The translations under genes were made by a program, and so were the position numbers. Below the pieces are notes generated by a model. It saw nothing but the letters and a program-made list of their open reading frames with translations. It did no database searches and was not told the origin of the DNA. A stretch of 64,000 nt of DNA, from NCBI RefSeq assembly GCF_004402045.1, contig NZ_SOMG01000012.1:142388-206387 (forward strand), read 5' to 3'. Of the stretch, positions 26,714 through 34,488 are shown one piece after another (position 1 is the stretch's first letter; each line of letters starts with the position of its first letter). Source of the DNA: Lelliottia nimipressuralis (GTDB lineage Bacteria; Pseudomonadota; Gammaproteobacteria; Enterobacterales; Enterobacteriaceae).

Positions 26714-27337
26714 ATGTCAGATAAAAAAGTCATTCTCATGGATGCCAGTTCATTACTCCGGACAGGCATCCAGGGTTTATTAGCAGAACACGGTTATCAG
26801 ACAGCGGCACAATTCCTCACGATTGAGGCAATGCTCAGCGCGTTGCCGATGTTACAGGCTGACCTGATTATTATGGAGCATCTGCAACAGAGCCCCGATG
26901 TTTTCTCTCAACTGGTACATATAAGAAAAGCCTACCCTGATATTAAGGTTCTTATTTTGTCTTCGTCCTCCAGCGATTTTCATATTCAGTTGAGCCGACG
27001 GGCCGGTGCATCAGGCTATATAAATAAAAACAGTTCGTTAGAGAAAATCATTAGTACCGTCAACAAAATCACATCCGGTGGATATTGCTATGGCTCAGAG
27101 CTATGGCAACACCACGCCCGGTATCCCCGGGATGCATCACTGTTATTATCGCTGTCGCATATTGACATCTGTATTTTGCGCTATATTTCTGCGGGCTACA
27201 GCAATCAAATTATCGCCTCGATGCTGAATATGAATAATAAAAAAGTGAGCGCGTATAAGCAGCGCATCATGGCAAAATTTAAAATGACCCGTCTGGCGGA
27301 GCTGGTGGATCTGGCAAAACGGAATTATCTGTACTGA
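26714..27337 (+). CDS. LuxR-type regulator with atypical receiver lacking the phospho-acceptor Asp
   Basis: A 207-residue protein if started at 26714 (MSDKKVILMD), where the receiver begins; in-frame starts at 26627 and 26672 would add non-homologous residues and lack better ribosome sites, so the start is uncertain. The receiver keeps one acidic residue (Asp10, followed by Ala) and the Lys in GYINKNSS, but the phospho-acceptor position is Glu (LIIMEH, residue 55). The C-terminal LuxR helix-turn-helix (about 145-200; ISAGYSNQIIASMLNMNNKK) is intact. Such pseudo-receivers are phosphorylation-independent or dimerise with a partner, as BglJ and RcsA do with RcsB. Divergent from the adhesin genes, it probably regulates them, perhaps as a heterodimer with the regulator at 8756-9442 (inference). 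Confidence 0.85.
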   Translation: MSDKKVILMDASSLLRTGIQGLLAEHGYQTAAQFLTIEAMLSALPMLQADLIIMEHLQQSPDVFSQLVHIRKAYPDIKVLILSSSSSDFHIQLSRRAGASGYINKNSSLEKIISTVNKITSGGYCYGSELWQHHARYPRDASLLLSLSHIDICILRYISAGYSNQIIASMLNMNNKKVSAYKQRIMAKFKMTRLAELVDLAKRNYLY

Positions 27338-27462
27338 ACGCCGGATGGCGCCCGGACGACGCCATGTTCGGGCTTATTTACATAATTCGTTGCAAACGAA
27401 TGCTCCGAAAATAGTGATCTACCGCACATTTCCCTCCCCATCTACCGAAGCGAATGTCTACG

Positions 27463-27492
27463 CTTATAAGACGCCCGGATAAACCTGTCTTT
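27463..27492. promoter_or_regulatory. Locus-type half sites upstream of treF
   Basis: CTTATAAGACGCCC (27463-27476) and AAACCTGTCTTT (27481-27492) resemble the adhesin-locus motif and lie 30-59 bp before the treF ATG, a position suited to promoter or repressor sites. The preceding 27338-27460 holds a GC-rich REP-like palindrome (about 27339-27372) that may end transcription of the LuxR-type gene. Evidence is weaker than for the other copies. Confidence 0.35.
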
Positions 27493-27521
27493 TGAACACA
27501 CAACCGGAGGTCCTTATCACC

Positions 27522-29171
27522 ATGTTCAACCAGAAACTACAGGCTACCGAGAACATCGAGTTCGAGATTGCAGAAGAGCTGCGCTACGAGACCGATCCCT
27601 GCGAGTTAAAACTGGATGAGATGATCGAGGCGGAGCCGGAACCGGAGATGATTGAAGGGCTGCCCGCGTCGGATGCGCTGACGCCCGCAGACCGCTATCT
27701 TGAACTGTTTGAACACGTGCAGTCGTCGCGGCTGTTCGCGGACAGCAAAACCTTTCCCGACTGCGCGCCGAAGATGGACCCGCTGGATATCCTGATCCGC
27801 TATCGTAAGGTCAGACGCCACCGGGATTTCGACCTGCGCCAGTTTGTGGAGAACCACTTCTGGATGCCGGAAACGTACGGCTCAGAATATGTCTCCGACC
27901 CGGGCCAGTCCCTGAAAGAGCACATTGATAATTTGTGGCCCGTGCTGACGCGCGAGCCGCAGGATCATATTCCCTGGTCTTCCCTGCTGGCGCTGCCGCA
28001 GGCTTATATCGTTCCCGGCGGACGATTCAGCGAGACCTACTACTGGGATTCGTACTTCTCCATGCTGGGGCTGGCGGAGAGTGGCCGTAACGATCTGCTG
28101 AAGTGTATGGCGGATAACTTCGCCTGGCTGATTGAGCGCTACGGGCATATCCCCAACGGCAACCGTACCTATTATCTCAGCCGCTCTCAGCCGCCGGTCT
28201 TTGCGCTGATGGTGGAGCTGTTTGAAGAGGACGGGGTGCGCGGTGCGAAACGCTACCTTGAGCACCTCAAAATGGAGCACGCCTTCTGGATGGACGGCGC
28301 GGAGTCGCTGCTGCTTAACCAGGCTTACCGCAGTGCGGTGCGTATGCCGGATGGCTCATTGCTGAACCGCTACTGGGACGACCGCGATACGCCGCGCGAC
28401 GAATCGTGGATTGAGGATGTGGAGACGGCCCGCCATTCCGGTCGTCCACCGAACGAAGTGTATCGCGATCTGCGCGCGGGTGCGGCCTCCGGTTGGGATT
28501 ACTCCTCCCGCTGGCTGCGCGAGCCGGGCCGGCTTGCCAGCATTCGCACCACGCAGTTTATCCCTATCGATTTGAACGCCTTCCTGTTCAAACTGGAAAG
28601 CGCTATCGCTAACATCTCGGCGTCGAAAGGAGATAAAGAGACGGCAGACCTGTTCCGCCAGAAAGCCAGCGATCGCCGGGCCGCGGTGAACCGCTATCTG
28701 TGGGATGACGAGAGCGGCTGCTACCGCGATTACGACTGGCGACGCGAAGAACAGGCCCTGTTCTCGGCAGCCAGCATTGTGCCTCTGTACGTTGGCATGG
28801 CGACCCATGAGCAGGCCGAGCGCTTGTCTGATGCCGTCAAATCGCGGCTGCTGACGCCGGGCGGGATTCTGGCAACCGAGTACGAAACTGGCGAGCAGTG
28901 GGATAAACCCAACGGCTGGGCACCGCTGCAGTGGATGGCGATTCAGGGGTTCAAGCAGTATGGCAATGACTCGCTGGGTGATGAGATTGCCTGGAGCTGG
29001 CTGCATACGGTGAACCATTTTTATAAGACGCATCATAAGCTGATTGAGAAGTACCACATCGCCAGCAGTACGCCGCGCGAAGGGGGCGGGGGTGAGTATC
29101 CCCTGCAGGATGGCTTCGGCTGGACCAACGGCGTGGTGCGCCGGCTGATTGGGTTGTATGGGGAACCTTGA
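27522..29171 (+). CDS. treF: Cytoplasmic trehalase
   Basis: A 549-residue GH37 alpha,alpha-trehalase, without signal peptide, that hydrolyses trehalose to two glucose. Trehalase signature 1 is [14 protein letters not shown] and signature 2 is [10 protein letters not shown]; the glycine-rich GGGGEY loop near the C-terminus is intact. Length and sequence match E. coli TreF closely, including the acidic N-terminal extension ([13 protein letters not shown]). The ATG at 27522 gives the E. coli-like start (MFNQKLQ); GGAGG lies 11 bases upstream, a longer gap than usual. It is the first gene of the conserved treF-yhjB backbone. In E. coli it is induced under RpoS/high osmolarity. Confidence 0.97.
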   Translation: MFNQKLQATENIEFEIAEELRYETDPCELKLDEMIEAEPEPEMIEGLPASDALTPADRYLELFEHVQSSRLFADSKTFPDCAPKMDPLDILIRYRKVRRHRDFDLRQFVENHFWMPETYGSEYVSDPGQSLKEHIDNLWPVLTREPQDHIPWSSLLALPQAYIVPGGRFSETYYWDSYFSMLGLAESGRNDLLKCMADNFAWLIERYGHIPNGNRTYYLSRSQPPVFALMVELFEEDGVRGAKRYLEHLKMEHAFWMDGAESLLLNQAYRSAVRMPDGSLLNRYWDDRDTPRDESWIEDVETARHSGRPPNEVYRDLRAGAASGWDYSSRWLREPGRLASIRTTQFIPIDLNAFLFKLESAIANISASKGDKETADLFRQKASDRRAAVNRYLWDDESGCYRDYDWRREEQALFSAASIVPLYVGMATHEQAERLSDAVKSRLLTPGGILATEYETGEQWDKPNGWAPLQWMAIQGFKQYGNDSLGDEIAWSWLHTVNHFYKTHHKLIEKYHIASSTPREGGGGEYPLQDGFGWTNGVVRRLIGLYGEP

Positions 29172-29189
29172 GTGGGGTGCGGTCTGATC

Positions 29190-29210
29190 CCCTCTCCCGG
29201 TGGGAGAGGG
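29190..29210. terminator. Bidirectional hairpin between treF and the STY4199-like gene
   Basis: CCCTCTCCC and GGGAGAGGG pair perfectly around a GGT loop between two convergent genes. The same hairpin recurs at 41247-41267 and, variant, at 60772-60798, so it is also a dispersed intergenic repeat. Confidence 0.7.
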
Positions 29211-29218
29211 AGAATCGA

Positions 29219-30808
29219 TCAGCGGATCACTTCATAAATGGCAGTCTGAATAGCCTGCCATTTTTTCGTCTCTGAGCCCGGTTGTGCCTGGGCACGGCGT
29301 TTCGCCATATCGGCATCATGCTGCTGGCGTTTCACCACGGCAGGCACGGTGCAGAAGGCTTTAAGATACTCTTTACGTACTGAGGTCAGAGACTCGCCGT
29401 TTGACATGGCGTGGCTGAGCGTGTTGATGAAGCGTCGACACGGCTTCTCTTCCACCATGTTCTGCCGGTAGCGTAACATTAGCTCCAGCACATCGTCATA
29501 GCCTGCCGACATCGCCTCTTCGGTCCAGGAGAGCTGCCAGTCCATACCGCCCTGCAAAAAGAGCTGCGCCACGCGGGTATCGTTGCGGTTAATAGCCGAG
29601 CGGAAGTTATTCTCGTCCCAGGTCACGCCCATGCGCGTTAGCGTCTCACGCGAGGAAGGCGTCTCGCGCATTTCCTGTGGAGGCGCCGTTTCTGCAACGC
29701 TGACGGTCGCAGGCTGCGGTTTGCTGCTGGTCACCAGCCAGAATCCCCCCGCCACGATGGCAATCACCATGACGCCAACCGCCCCCCATAACGCACCGGA
29801 AATGAGCTGCTCGCGTTGTTCGGGAGTGCGCGGCGCGCGCTGGGTCGGCTTTTCAATGGTGTCACGGACTTCAAACAAATCCCCGCCGGTGACCCGATCC
29901 ATTTTCTGCGCTTTTTCCCAGAAAGTGTGTAACTCGCTGGCATCCACCGCCATAAAACCGGCCGGGTTGACGCGCGTTCTGCCCTCTTCAAACGCGCGTT
30001 GAACCGGTCGCGCGATCTGCGTGTAGTAGTTATCCAGCAGCTGAATTTGCGCCGAACTTAACGTTTTCTGAACGGTAATGTTGTTGCGGATTTGCCGAAT
30101 GTCGTCGAGGAAGGTTTGCAGGGTTTTACGCGGTTCAACCAGCAGCGTCAGCATGGACGGATCGCTGAACAGCGAAGCGTAATAACGGCTGAACTCTTTT
30201 TTATCCACCAGCATCTGCGCCAGTTCACTGAACATCATGCCGCTCAGGACATCGTTGATCTCGCCGAGTTTCAGCCAGCGTCTTACGCGGTCAGCGTTGA
30301 ACAGGGTCTTCAGATGATTATTCAGCCGCACCTGATCGGGCCAGGCCTGCTGGATGAGCCCTTTTATCATCAGCTCTATCGCGCGTACCTGCTTTTGCGC
30401 CTGCTGCTGCTGAAGTTCGCTTCCCGGTGCCAGATCGGTGCTGTAGGTCAACAGCGGCTGCTGCAGGCGAAGATGTTCCAGCGCGGTCACAAAGCGCATC
30501 GCCGCAATAAGCTGGTTTTCACTCACATCCTGTCCGCTTTCATACTGCGGTACGCGCTGCTGCAGCAGGCGCAGCTGGAGCGTAAATTCCGACATCTCGG
30601 CATCATTCAGATTGAGCGTCTTGGCAACGGCACCCCAGCCTCCCAGGGCTAATCGCGCGCTGTCCAGCTGTTCCAGGAACCAGCGTGGATCTTTGCCCTC
30701 AGAAGCATGTACATTCAGAAGAAGCAAAATTTCCACCGACGCATGGCGAATGACCGCCAGACAGTGTTCAAACTGTTCGCGAATATGATGTGATGTGCTG
30801 AGAGTCAT
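29219..30808 (-). CDS. STY4199-like HEPN-type membrane-anchored protein of unknown function
   Basis: A 529-residue protein. The long N-terminal part (about 1-330) is almost entirely helical, one transmembrane helix lies at about 338-362 (GAVGVMVIAIVAGGFWLV), and a ~165-residue C-terminal part with ankyrin-like helices (about 390-460, FRSAINRNDTRVAQLFLQGG) follows. From memory it resembles the STY4199-family HEPN-domain proteins found near treF in Salmonella and Enterobacter. I do not see a clear RNase-type R-x4-6-H motif (IRQIRNN is present without a following His). The start has a good AAGGA site. It is convergent with treF and divergent from a GNAT gene. Function unknown; the topology suggests an inner-membrane scaffold or sensor. 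Confidence 0.65.
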   Translation of the reverse strand: MTLSTSHHIREQFEHCLAVIRHASVEILLLLNVHASEGKDPRWFLEQLDSARLALGGWGAVAKTLNLNDAEMSEFTLQLRLLQQRVPQYESGQDVSENQLIAAMRFVTALEHLRLQQPLLTYSTDLAPGSELQQQQAQKQVRAIELMIKGLIQQAWPDQVRLNNHLKTLFNADRVRRWLKLGEINDVLSGMMFSELAQMLVDKKEFSRYYASLFSDPSMLTLLVEPRKTLQTFLDDIRQIRNNITVQKTLSSAQIQLLDNYYTQIARPVQRAFEEGRTRVNPAGFMAVDASELHTFWEKAQKMDRVTGGDLFEVRDTIEKPTQRAPRTPEQREQLISGALWGAVGVMVIAIVAGGFWLVTSSKPQPATVSVAETAPPQEMRETPSSRETLTRMGVTWDENNFRSAINRNDTRVAQLFLQGGMDWQLSWTEEAMSAGYDDVLELMLRYRQNMVEEKPCRRFINTLSHAMSNGESLTSVRKEYLKAFCTVPAVVKRQQHDADMAKRRAQAQPGSETKKWQAIQTAIYEVIR

Positions 30809-30955
30809 TATTTTCCTTAAGTGACAACGAATACATCTGAATGGGCACGTGACGGCCGTTTTTCTTTTTATTTATACGAGGTTAACCATACCTGACTTTC
30901 TGTTGAAATAAAGTGACAACCCTAAAATCATTTAAAAAGTGTCAGGAGAATCTGA

Positions 30956-31495
30956 ATGCCTGTTTTAATCACCCCCCGCCTTCACTGCTCGCCTCTGCAG
31001 GAACAGGACTGGCCCTTTTTTCTGGCGTTGCAGCAGCACCCAGACGTCATGCGCTTTGTCGCGGAAGACCGCCCCGTCGCCGCCATCCGCGAGGCGTTTG
31101 ATGCCCGTCTGACGCCCTGGACGCCAGGCAGCGCACACTGGCTGTGTCTCATCGTACGTGATGCCCTCTCCCGGGCTCCGCTGGGCGTCACCGGGTATAT
31201 TCATCGGGAGGAGGACTGCGCTGAAGTGGGTTTTCTTTTCGCACCCGAGGCGCAGGGAAAAGGCTACGGCTTCGAATCCCTGCAGGCGCTTTGCCGCTAT
31301 GCCTTTGAAGAAGGAGGTATACGCCGACTCACCGCCACCGTCACGGCGGGGAATATCGCCTCAAGACGTTTGCTGGAAAAAGCCTACTTTTGCCTGGAAG
31401 GGGAATTACGTGAGAGCTATTTCCTCGCGGGGCGCTGGCATAATGACTGGTTATTTGGCTTATTACGGCAGGAATATCTGAATAACCATTCCTGA
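30956..31495 (+). CDS. GNAT-family N-acetyltransferase (RimJ/RimL-like)
   Basis: A 179-residue cytoplasmic acetyl-CoA-dependent acyltransferase of the Acetyltransf_3 type. The start TPRLHCSPLQEQDW is typical. The acetyl-CoA pyrophosphate loop is QGKGYGFE (about 99-106), preceded by EVGFLFAPEA, and the C-terminal NIASRRLLEKAYF is the classic GNAT motif B. The substrate cannot be read from sequence; relatives acetylate ribosomal protein N-termini, small amines or antibiotics. CAGGAG precedes the ATG at good distance. It appears monocistronic. Confidence 0.9.
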   Translation: MPVLITPRLHCSPLQEQDWPFFLALQQHPDVMRFVAEDRPVAAIREAFDARLTPWTPGSAHWLCLIVRDALSRAPLGVTGYIHREEDCAEVGFLFAPEAQGKGYGFESLQALCRYAFEEGGIRRLTATVTAGNIASRRLLEKAYFCLEGELRESYFLAGRWHNDWLFGLLRQEYLNNHS

Positions 31496-31567
31496 TCAAC
31501 AGCCATTTGGCGGATATTTCTCGGCCATCGTTTCCTCTACAGTGTCGCGACTTAAGAGGAAACGAAT

Positions 31568-31906
31568 ATGAAAGGTCATGCGCTGAAAATATCTTCTGCC
31601 GCCATTGCGTTAATTAAAAAACATCAGGGTCTTTCGCTGGAGAAATACCGTGACGAAAATGGATTATGGGTTATCGGCTATGGACATGCGATCCGCGAGA
31701 GGGAAAAATTCTGCGGCCTTATTACGCCCCTGCAGGCGGAATATTTACTCCAGGAAGATATTCAGCTGTGTGAGACGCTGCTGCGGGAAATGTGTATACG
31801 CCCATTAACCCAACAGCAGCATGACGCGCTGGTAATGATGATATTCAGTTCTGAAGAGGCACCTTCACCCCAGAAAGCGAATTTTCAGGCCATCGCCCGG
31901 GTATAG
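31568..31906 (+). CDS. Lysozyme-like (GH24 fold) protein without catalytic residues
   Basis: A 112-residue protein resembling the N-terminal two thirds of phage-type GH24 lysozymes (about 150-165 residues). ISSAAIALIKKHQGLSLEKY and ENGLWVIGYGHA match the region that carries the active site, but the catalytic Glu of the xEG motif is Gln (HQG) and the Thr before IGYGH is Val; the Asp in YRDENG remains. The C-terminal lobe is cut short after QQQHDALVMMIFSS. A strong AGAGGAAA ribosome site indicates it is still translated. No signal peptide or neighbouring holin/spanin genes exist. It overlaps the convergent yhjB gene by 22 bp. Likely a domesticated phage-lysozyme remnant; a glycan-binding role is possible. 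Confidence 0.7.
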   Translation: MKGHALKISSAAIALIKKHQGLSLEKYRDENGLWVIGYGHAIREREKFCGLITPLQAEYLLQEDIQLCETLLREMCIRPLTQQQHDALVMMIFSSEEAPSPQKANFQAIARV

Positions 31907-32487
31907 AACATGGCAGCCTGCGTTCTGTTTTTCACGTCCAGCCGCCGGAAAAGCGCTTCGAGGTGCGCTTTTACCGTGGCCGCACTGATGTTGAGATTGC
32001 GTCCAATCTCTTTGTTTGACTCCCCCGCCGCCAGCAGTTTTAACACCTCCCGCTGGCGCTCGCTTAACGCTAATAACGCCTCTGGGGACGACGGTTGTTT
32101 GATCCACTCTCCCGGAAAACAGACCATCCCTCTGGATACCGAGTCCAGCACGGCGGAAAAGCGCTCGGGGCTGGCGTTTCGGGGAATAATGGCCATGACG
32201 TTTCGCTGCCGCAACTGCTCCACCCATCTGGCCTCTTTTTTCGCCAACACCATCACCACGCGTATCGCCGGAAAGCGATGCATGAGCGCTTCCAGCAACG
32301 CGGTCTCCTCGTTCTGAATTAAATTCCCGTCAATCAGGACGATAGCAGACGGCGAAGCGGATACCTGAGCCCATAAATCTTCTGCCTGACCGGTCCCTGT
32401 CATATTTATTTCCGGAATGAGCTTCTGCAGACTGTGTATCGCTCCATGAATAAATATTGACTGCCTGTCAAACATGATTACTCGCAT
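31885..32487 (-). CDS. yhjB: YhjB-type LuxR/NarL-family transcriptional regulator
   Basis: A 200-residue protein matching E. coli YhjB in length and sequence: MRVIMFDRQSIFIHG at the N-terminus and a C-terminal LuxR helix-turn-helix LSERQREVLKLLAAGESNKEIGRNLNISAATVKAHLE (split across about 143-180). The receiver-like N-terminal domain keeps the central Asp (VLIDGN) but only one of the N-terminal acidic residues, so phosphorylation is doubtful. I chose the start at 32487 because GGGAG precedes it and it gives the E. coli length. No cognate kinase adjoins it. Its target is unknown; a perfect inverted repeat lies 130 bp upstream. Confidence 0.93.
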   Translation of the reverse strand: MRVIMFDRQSIFIHGAIHSLQKLIPEINMTGTGQAEDLWAQVSASPSAIVLIDGNLIQNEETALLEALMHRFPAIRVVMVLAKKEARWVEQLRQRNVMAIIPRNASPERFSAVLDSVSRGMVCFPGEWIKQPSSPEALLALSERQREVLKLLAAGESNKEIGRNLNISAATVKAHLEALFRRLDVKNRTQAAMFYTRAMA

Positions 32488-32617
32488 CGTTTTTCTCCCT
32501 CTGAGAATAGCGAAGGGGGATTCTACAGAGGCTGTATTTAAGAAAAAACTCAACGAATGGAGACGTTACAAATCCCCCCGGGTTCTTTATATCTGTCAGT
32601 ATTTAGACACATTCACG

Positions 32618-32633
32618 TTAAGGATTTCCTTAA
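32618..32633. promoter_or_regulatory. Palindrome upstream of yhjB
   Basis: TTAAGGATTTCCTTAA is a 16-bp inverted repeat (7-bp arms TTAAGGA/TCCTTAA, TT centre), with another CTTAAG-like half nearby (32656-32661). Its form resembles RcsB-type boxes. It lies upstream of yhjB and could be an autoregulatory site, or a weak terminator for the short-chain dehydrogenase gene. Confidence 0.35.
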
Positions 32634-32660
32634 GAGGTTCCTTCCCCTTAAGCGTATGCA

Positions 32661-33419
32661 TCACAGGAACATCCCACCTGATACTTCAATACGTTGCGCA
32701 TTCATCCAGCCCAGTTTATCGCTGAGCAGCGCCGCAATGGCATCGCCAATATCGTCCGGCAGCCCCACCCGTCCCAGCGCCGTCTGCGCAGCCAGCATCT
32801 GATTCAGCTGCGTATCGTCGCGAACGCGTCCGCCGCCAAAGTCCGTTTCTATCGCACCGGGCGCAATGATATTGACGGCTATCCCGCGCGCGCCCAGCTC
32901 TTTCGCCTGGTAACGCGTCAGCACTTCCATCGCCCCCTTCATGGCCGCGTAGGTCGCTGAGCCCGGCTGGGTAAAACGGGCCAGCCCGCTGGAGACGTTG
33001 AGGATCCGCCCACCGTCATTCAGCAAGGGCAACAGGCGCTGCGTCAGGAAGAAGGGGCCCTTGAAATGGATGTTTAACGCCTCATCAAACTGGGCTTCCG
33101 TCGTGTCGGTATAGGGCGCGTATAACCCCGTCCCGGCATTGTTTAATAAATAATCAAAGTTTTCACGCTGCCAGACCGTCTTAAGGGTTTCCTGAAGCTG
33201 CCGGGCAAAATGATCGAAACTGGCAACATCCCCGACGTTGAGCTGTAATGCCGCTGCGTTAACGCCTTTTGCCTGAATTTGGTGTACAACTTCCAGCGCT
33301 TCCTGCTGGCTACGGTTGTAGGTCAGGATAATTCCGGTGCCGTCTGCCGCCAGCTTTAAAGCAGCGTTTTTACCCAGTCCACGGCTACCACCCGTCACTA
33401 ATGCGATACGTTCAGTCAT
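32661..33419 (-). CDS. Short-chain dehydrogenase/reductase (SDR)
   Basis: A 252-residue classical SDR, an NAD(P)-dependent oxidoreductase. The cofactor loop is TGGSRGLG (near residue 10), then NNAG (NNAGTGLY), the catalytic Ser in NVSSG, the YxxxK motif as YAAMK, and PGAIET after it. Arg in the GSRGLG loop and in YNRSQ suggests NADPH preference. I chose the ATG at 33419 because GAGG lies 6-7 bases upstream; an adjacent ATG at 33422 is an alternative. It is divergent from a LysR-type gene, a common arrangement in which the regulator controls the enzyme. Substrate unknown. Confidence 0.93.
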   Translation of the reverse strand: MTERIALVTGGSRGLGKNAALKLAADGTGIILTYNRSQQEALEVVHQIQAKGVNAAALQLNVGDVASFDHFARQLQETLKTVWQRENFDYLLNNAGTGLYAPYTDTTEAQFDEALNIHFKGPFFLTQRLLPLLNDGGRILNVSSGLARFTQPGSATYAAMKGAMEVLTRYQAKELGARGIAVNIIAPGAIETDFGGGRVRDDTQLNQMLAAQTALGRVGLPDDIGDAIAALLSDKLGWMNAQRIEVSGGMFL

Positions 33420-33538
33420 CATAAACCTCGTTTTGGCTGTTATGGAGATTGAGAAAGAGCTTATTAGGTGATAGAAAATCAATAAAGAGGGTTTAAAACG
33501 CTTCACTGTTTCAACAGAGACAACAATGAGCTTCGTCT

Positions 33539-34438
33539 ATGGATAAAATTCACGCAATGCAGTTGTTTGTCCGCGTCGCGGAGCTGGAGAGTTTTTCCCG
33601 CGCGGCAGAAACATTAACCCTGCCAAAAGGCAGCGTTTCACGGCAAATTCAGGCCCTGGAAAACCGGCTTGGCACCCAGCTCTTGCACCGCACCACGCGG
33701 CGCGTCAGCCTGACGCAGGACGGCATGGTCTATTACGAACGGGCAAAAGATCTGCTTTCAAACCTTGATGAACTCGACGGTATGTTTCAGCACGATCCCT
33801 CCAGCATCAGCGGACGGCTCCGCGTGGATATGCCCGTTGGCGTTGCGCGAAATTTAGTCATCCCCAAACTGCCTGCTTTTCTGCAGCACTATCCGGGCAT
33901 TGAGCTGGAACTCAGCAGCAGCGATCGTCTGGTGGATGTCATCCGCGAAGGGTTTGACTGCGTTGTGCGCGTCGGCACGCTGAAGGATTCGGGGCTTATC
34001 GCCCGTCAGCTGGGCAAGCTGTCGGTGATAAACTGCGCCAGCCCGGATTATCTGGCGCGTTTTGGCTACCCGGAAACGCTGGACGATTTAGGCTCCCACG
34101 CCGTTATTCACTACGCCGCCACGCTGGGAAGCCGCCCGCAGGGCTTTGAATTTTATAACGGCAGTACGACACAGTGGATAAAAACGGGCGGGGTATTAAC
34201 CGTTAACAGCACAGAAACCTACCATGCAGCCTGCCTTGCCGGACTGGGCATCATTCAGGTTCCGCGCGTGGGGGTGCGTGATTCTCTGCGGGCGAAAAAA
34301 CTGGTTGAGATCCTCCCACAATACCGGGCTGAGCCAATGCCTGTTTCCCTGATTTATCCTCACCGACGTAACCTCTCCCGTCGCGTACATCTGTTTATGG
34401 AGTGGCTTACCGAACTCACAAAAGCTTACGTGGATTAG
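33539..34438 (+). CDS. yhjC: YhjC-type LysR-family transcriptional regulator
   Basis: A 299-residue LysR regulator, starting MDKIHAMQLFVRVAELESFS as in E. coli YhjC. The N-terminal winged helix-turn-helix covers about 1-60 (SRAAETLTLPKGSVSRQI), followed by a linker helix and the effector-binding domain (about 88-295). It lies in the YhjC position between yhjB and yhjD. The divergent SDR gene 119 bp away is its most likely target. It is followed by yhjD after 50 bp. Effector unknown. Confidence 0.93.
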   Translation: MDKIHAMQLFVRVAELESFSRAAETLTLPKGSVSRQIQALENRLGTQLLHRTTRRVSLTQDGMVYYERAKDLLSNLDELDGMFQHDPSSISGRLRVDMPVGVARNLVIPKLPAFLQHYPGIELELSSSDRLVDVIREGFDCVVRVGTLKDSGLIARQLGKLSVINCASPDYLARFGYPETLDDLGSHAVIHYAATLGSRPQGFEFYNGSTTQWIKTGGVLTVNSTETYHAACLAGLGIIQVPRVGVRDSLRAKKLVEILPQYRAEPMPVSLIYPHRRNLSRRVHLFMEWLTELTKAYVD

Positions 34439-34488
34439 TCGCAAGCTATAATTCAATAACATCCAGCCAAACGAAAAGGAAAAGACGC

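Noticed and set aside
31568..31906. Prophage remnant around the lysozyme-like gene
   Set aside because: No holin, spanin, integrase, attachment sites or other phage genes flank it; the neighbours are conserved backbone genes.
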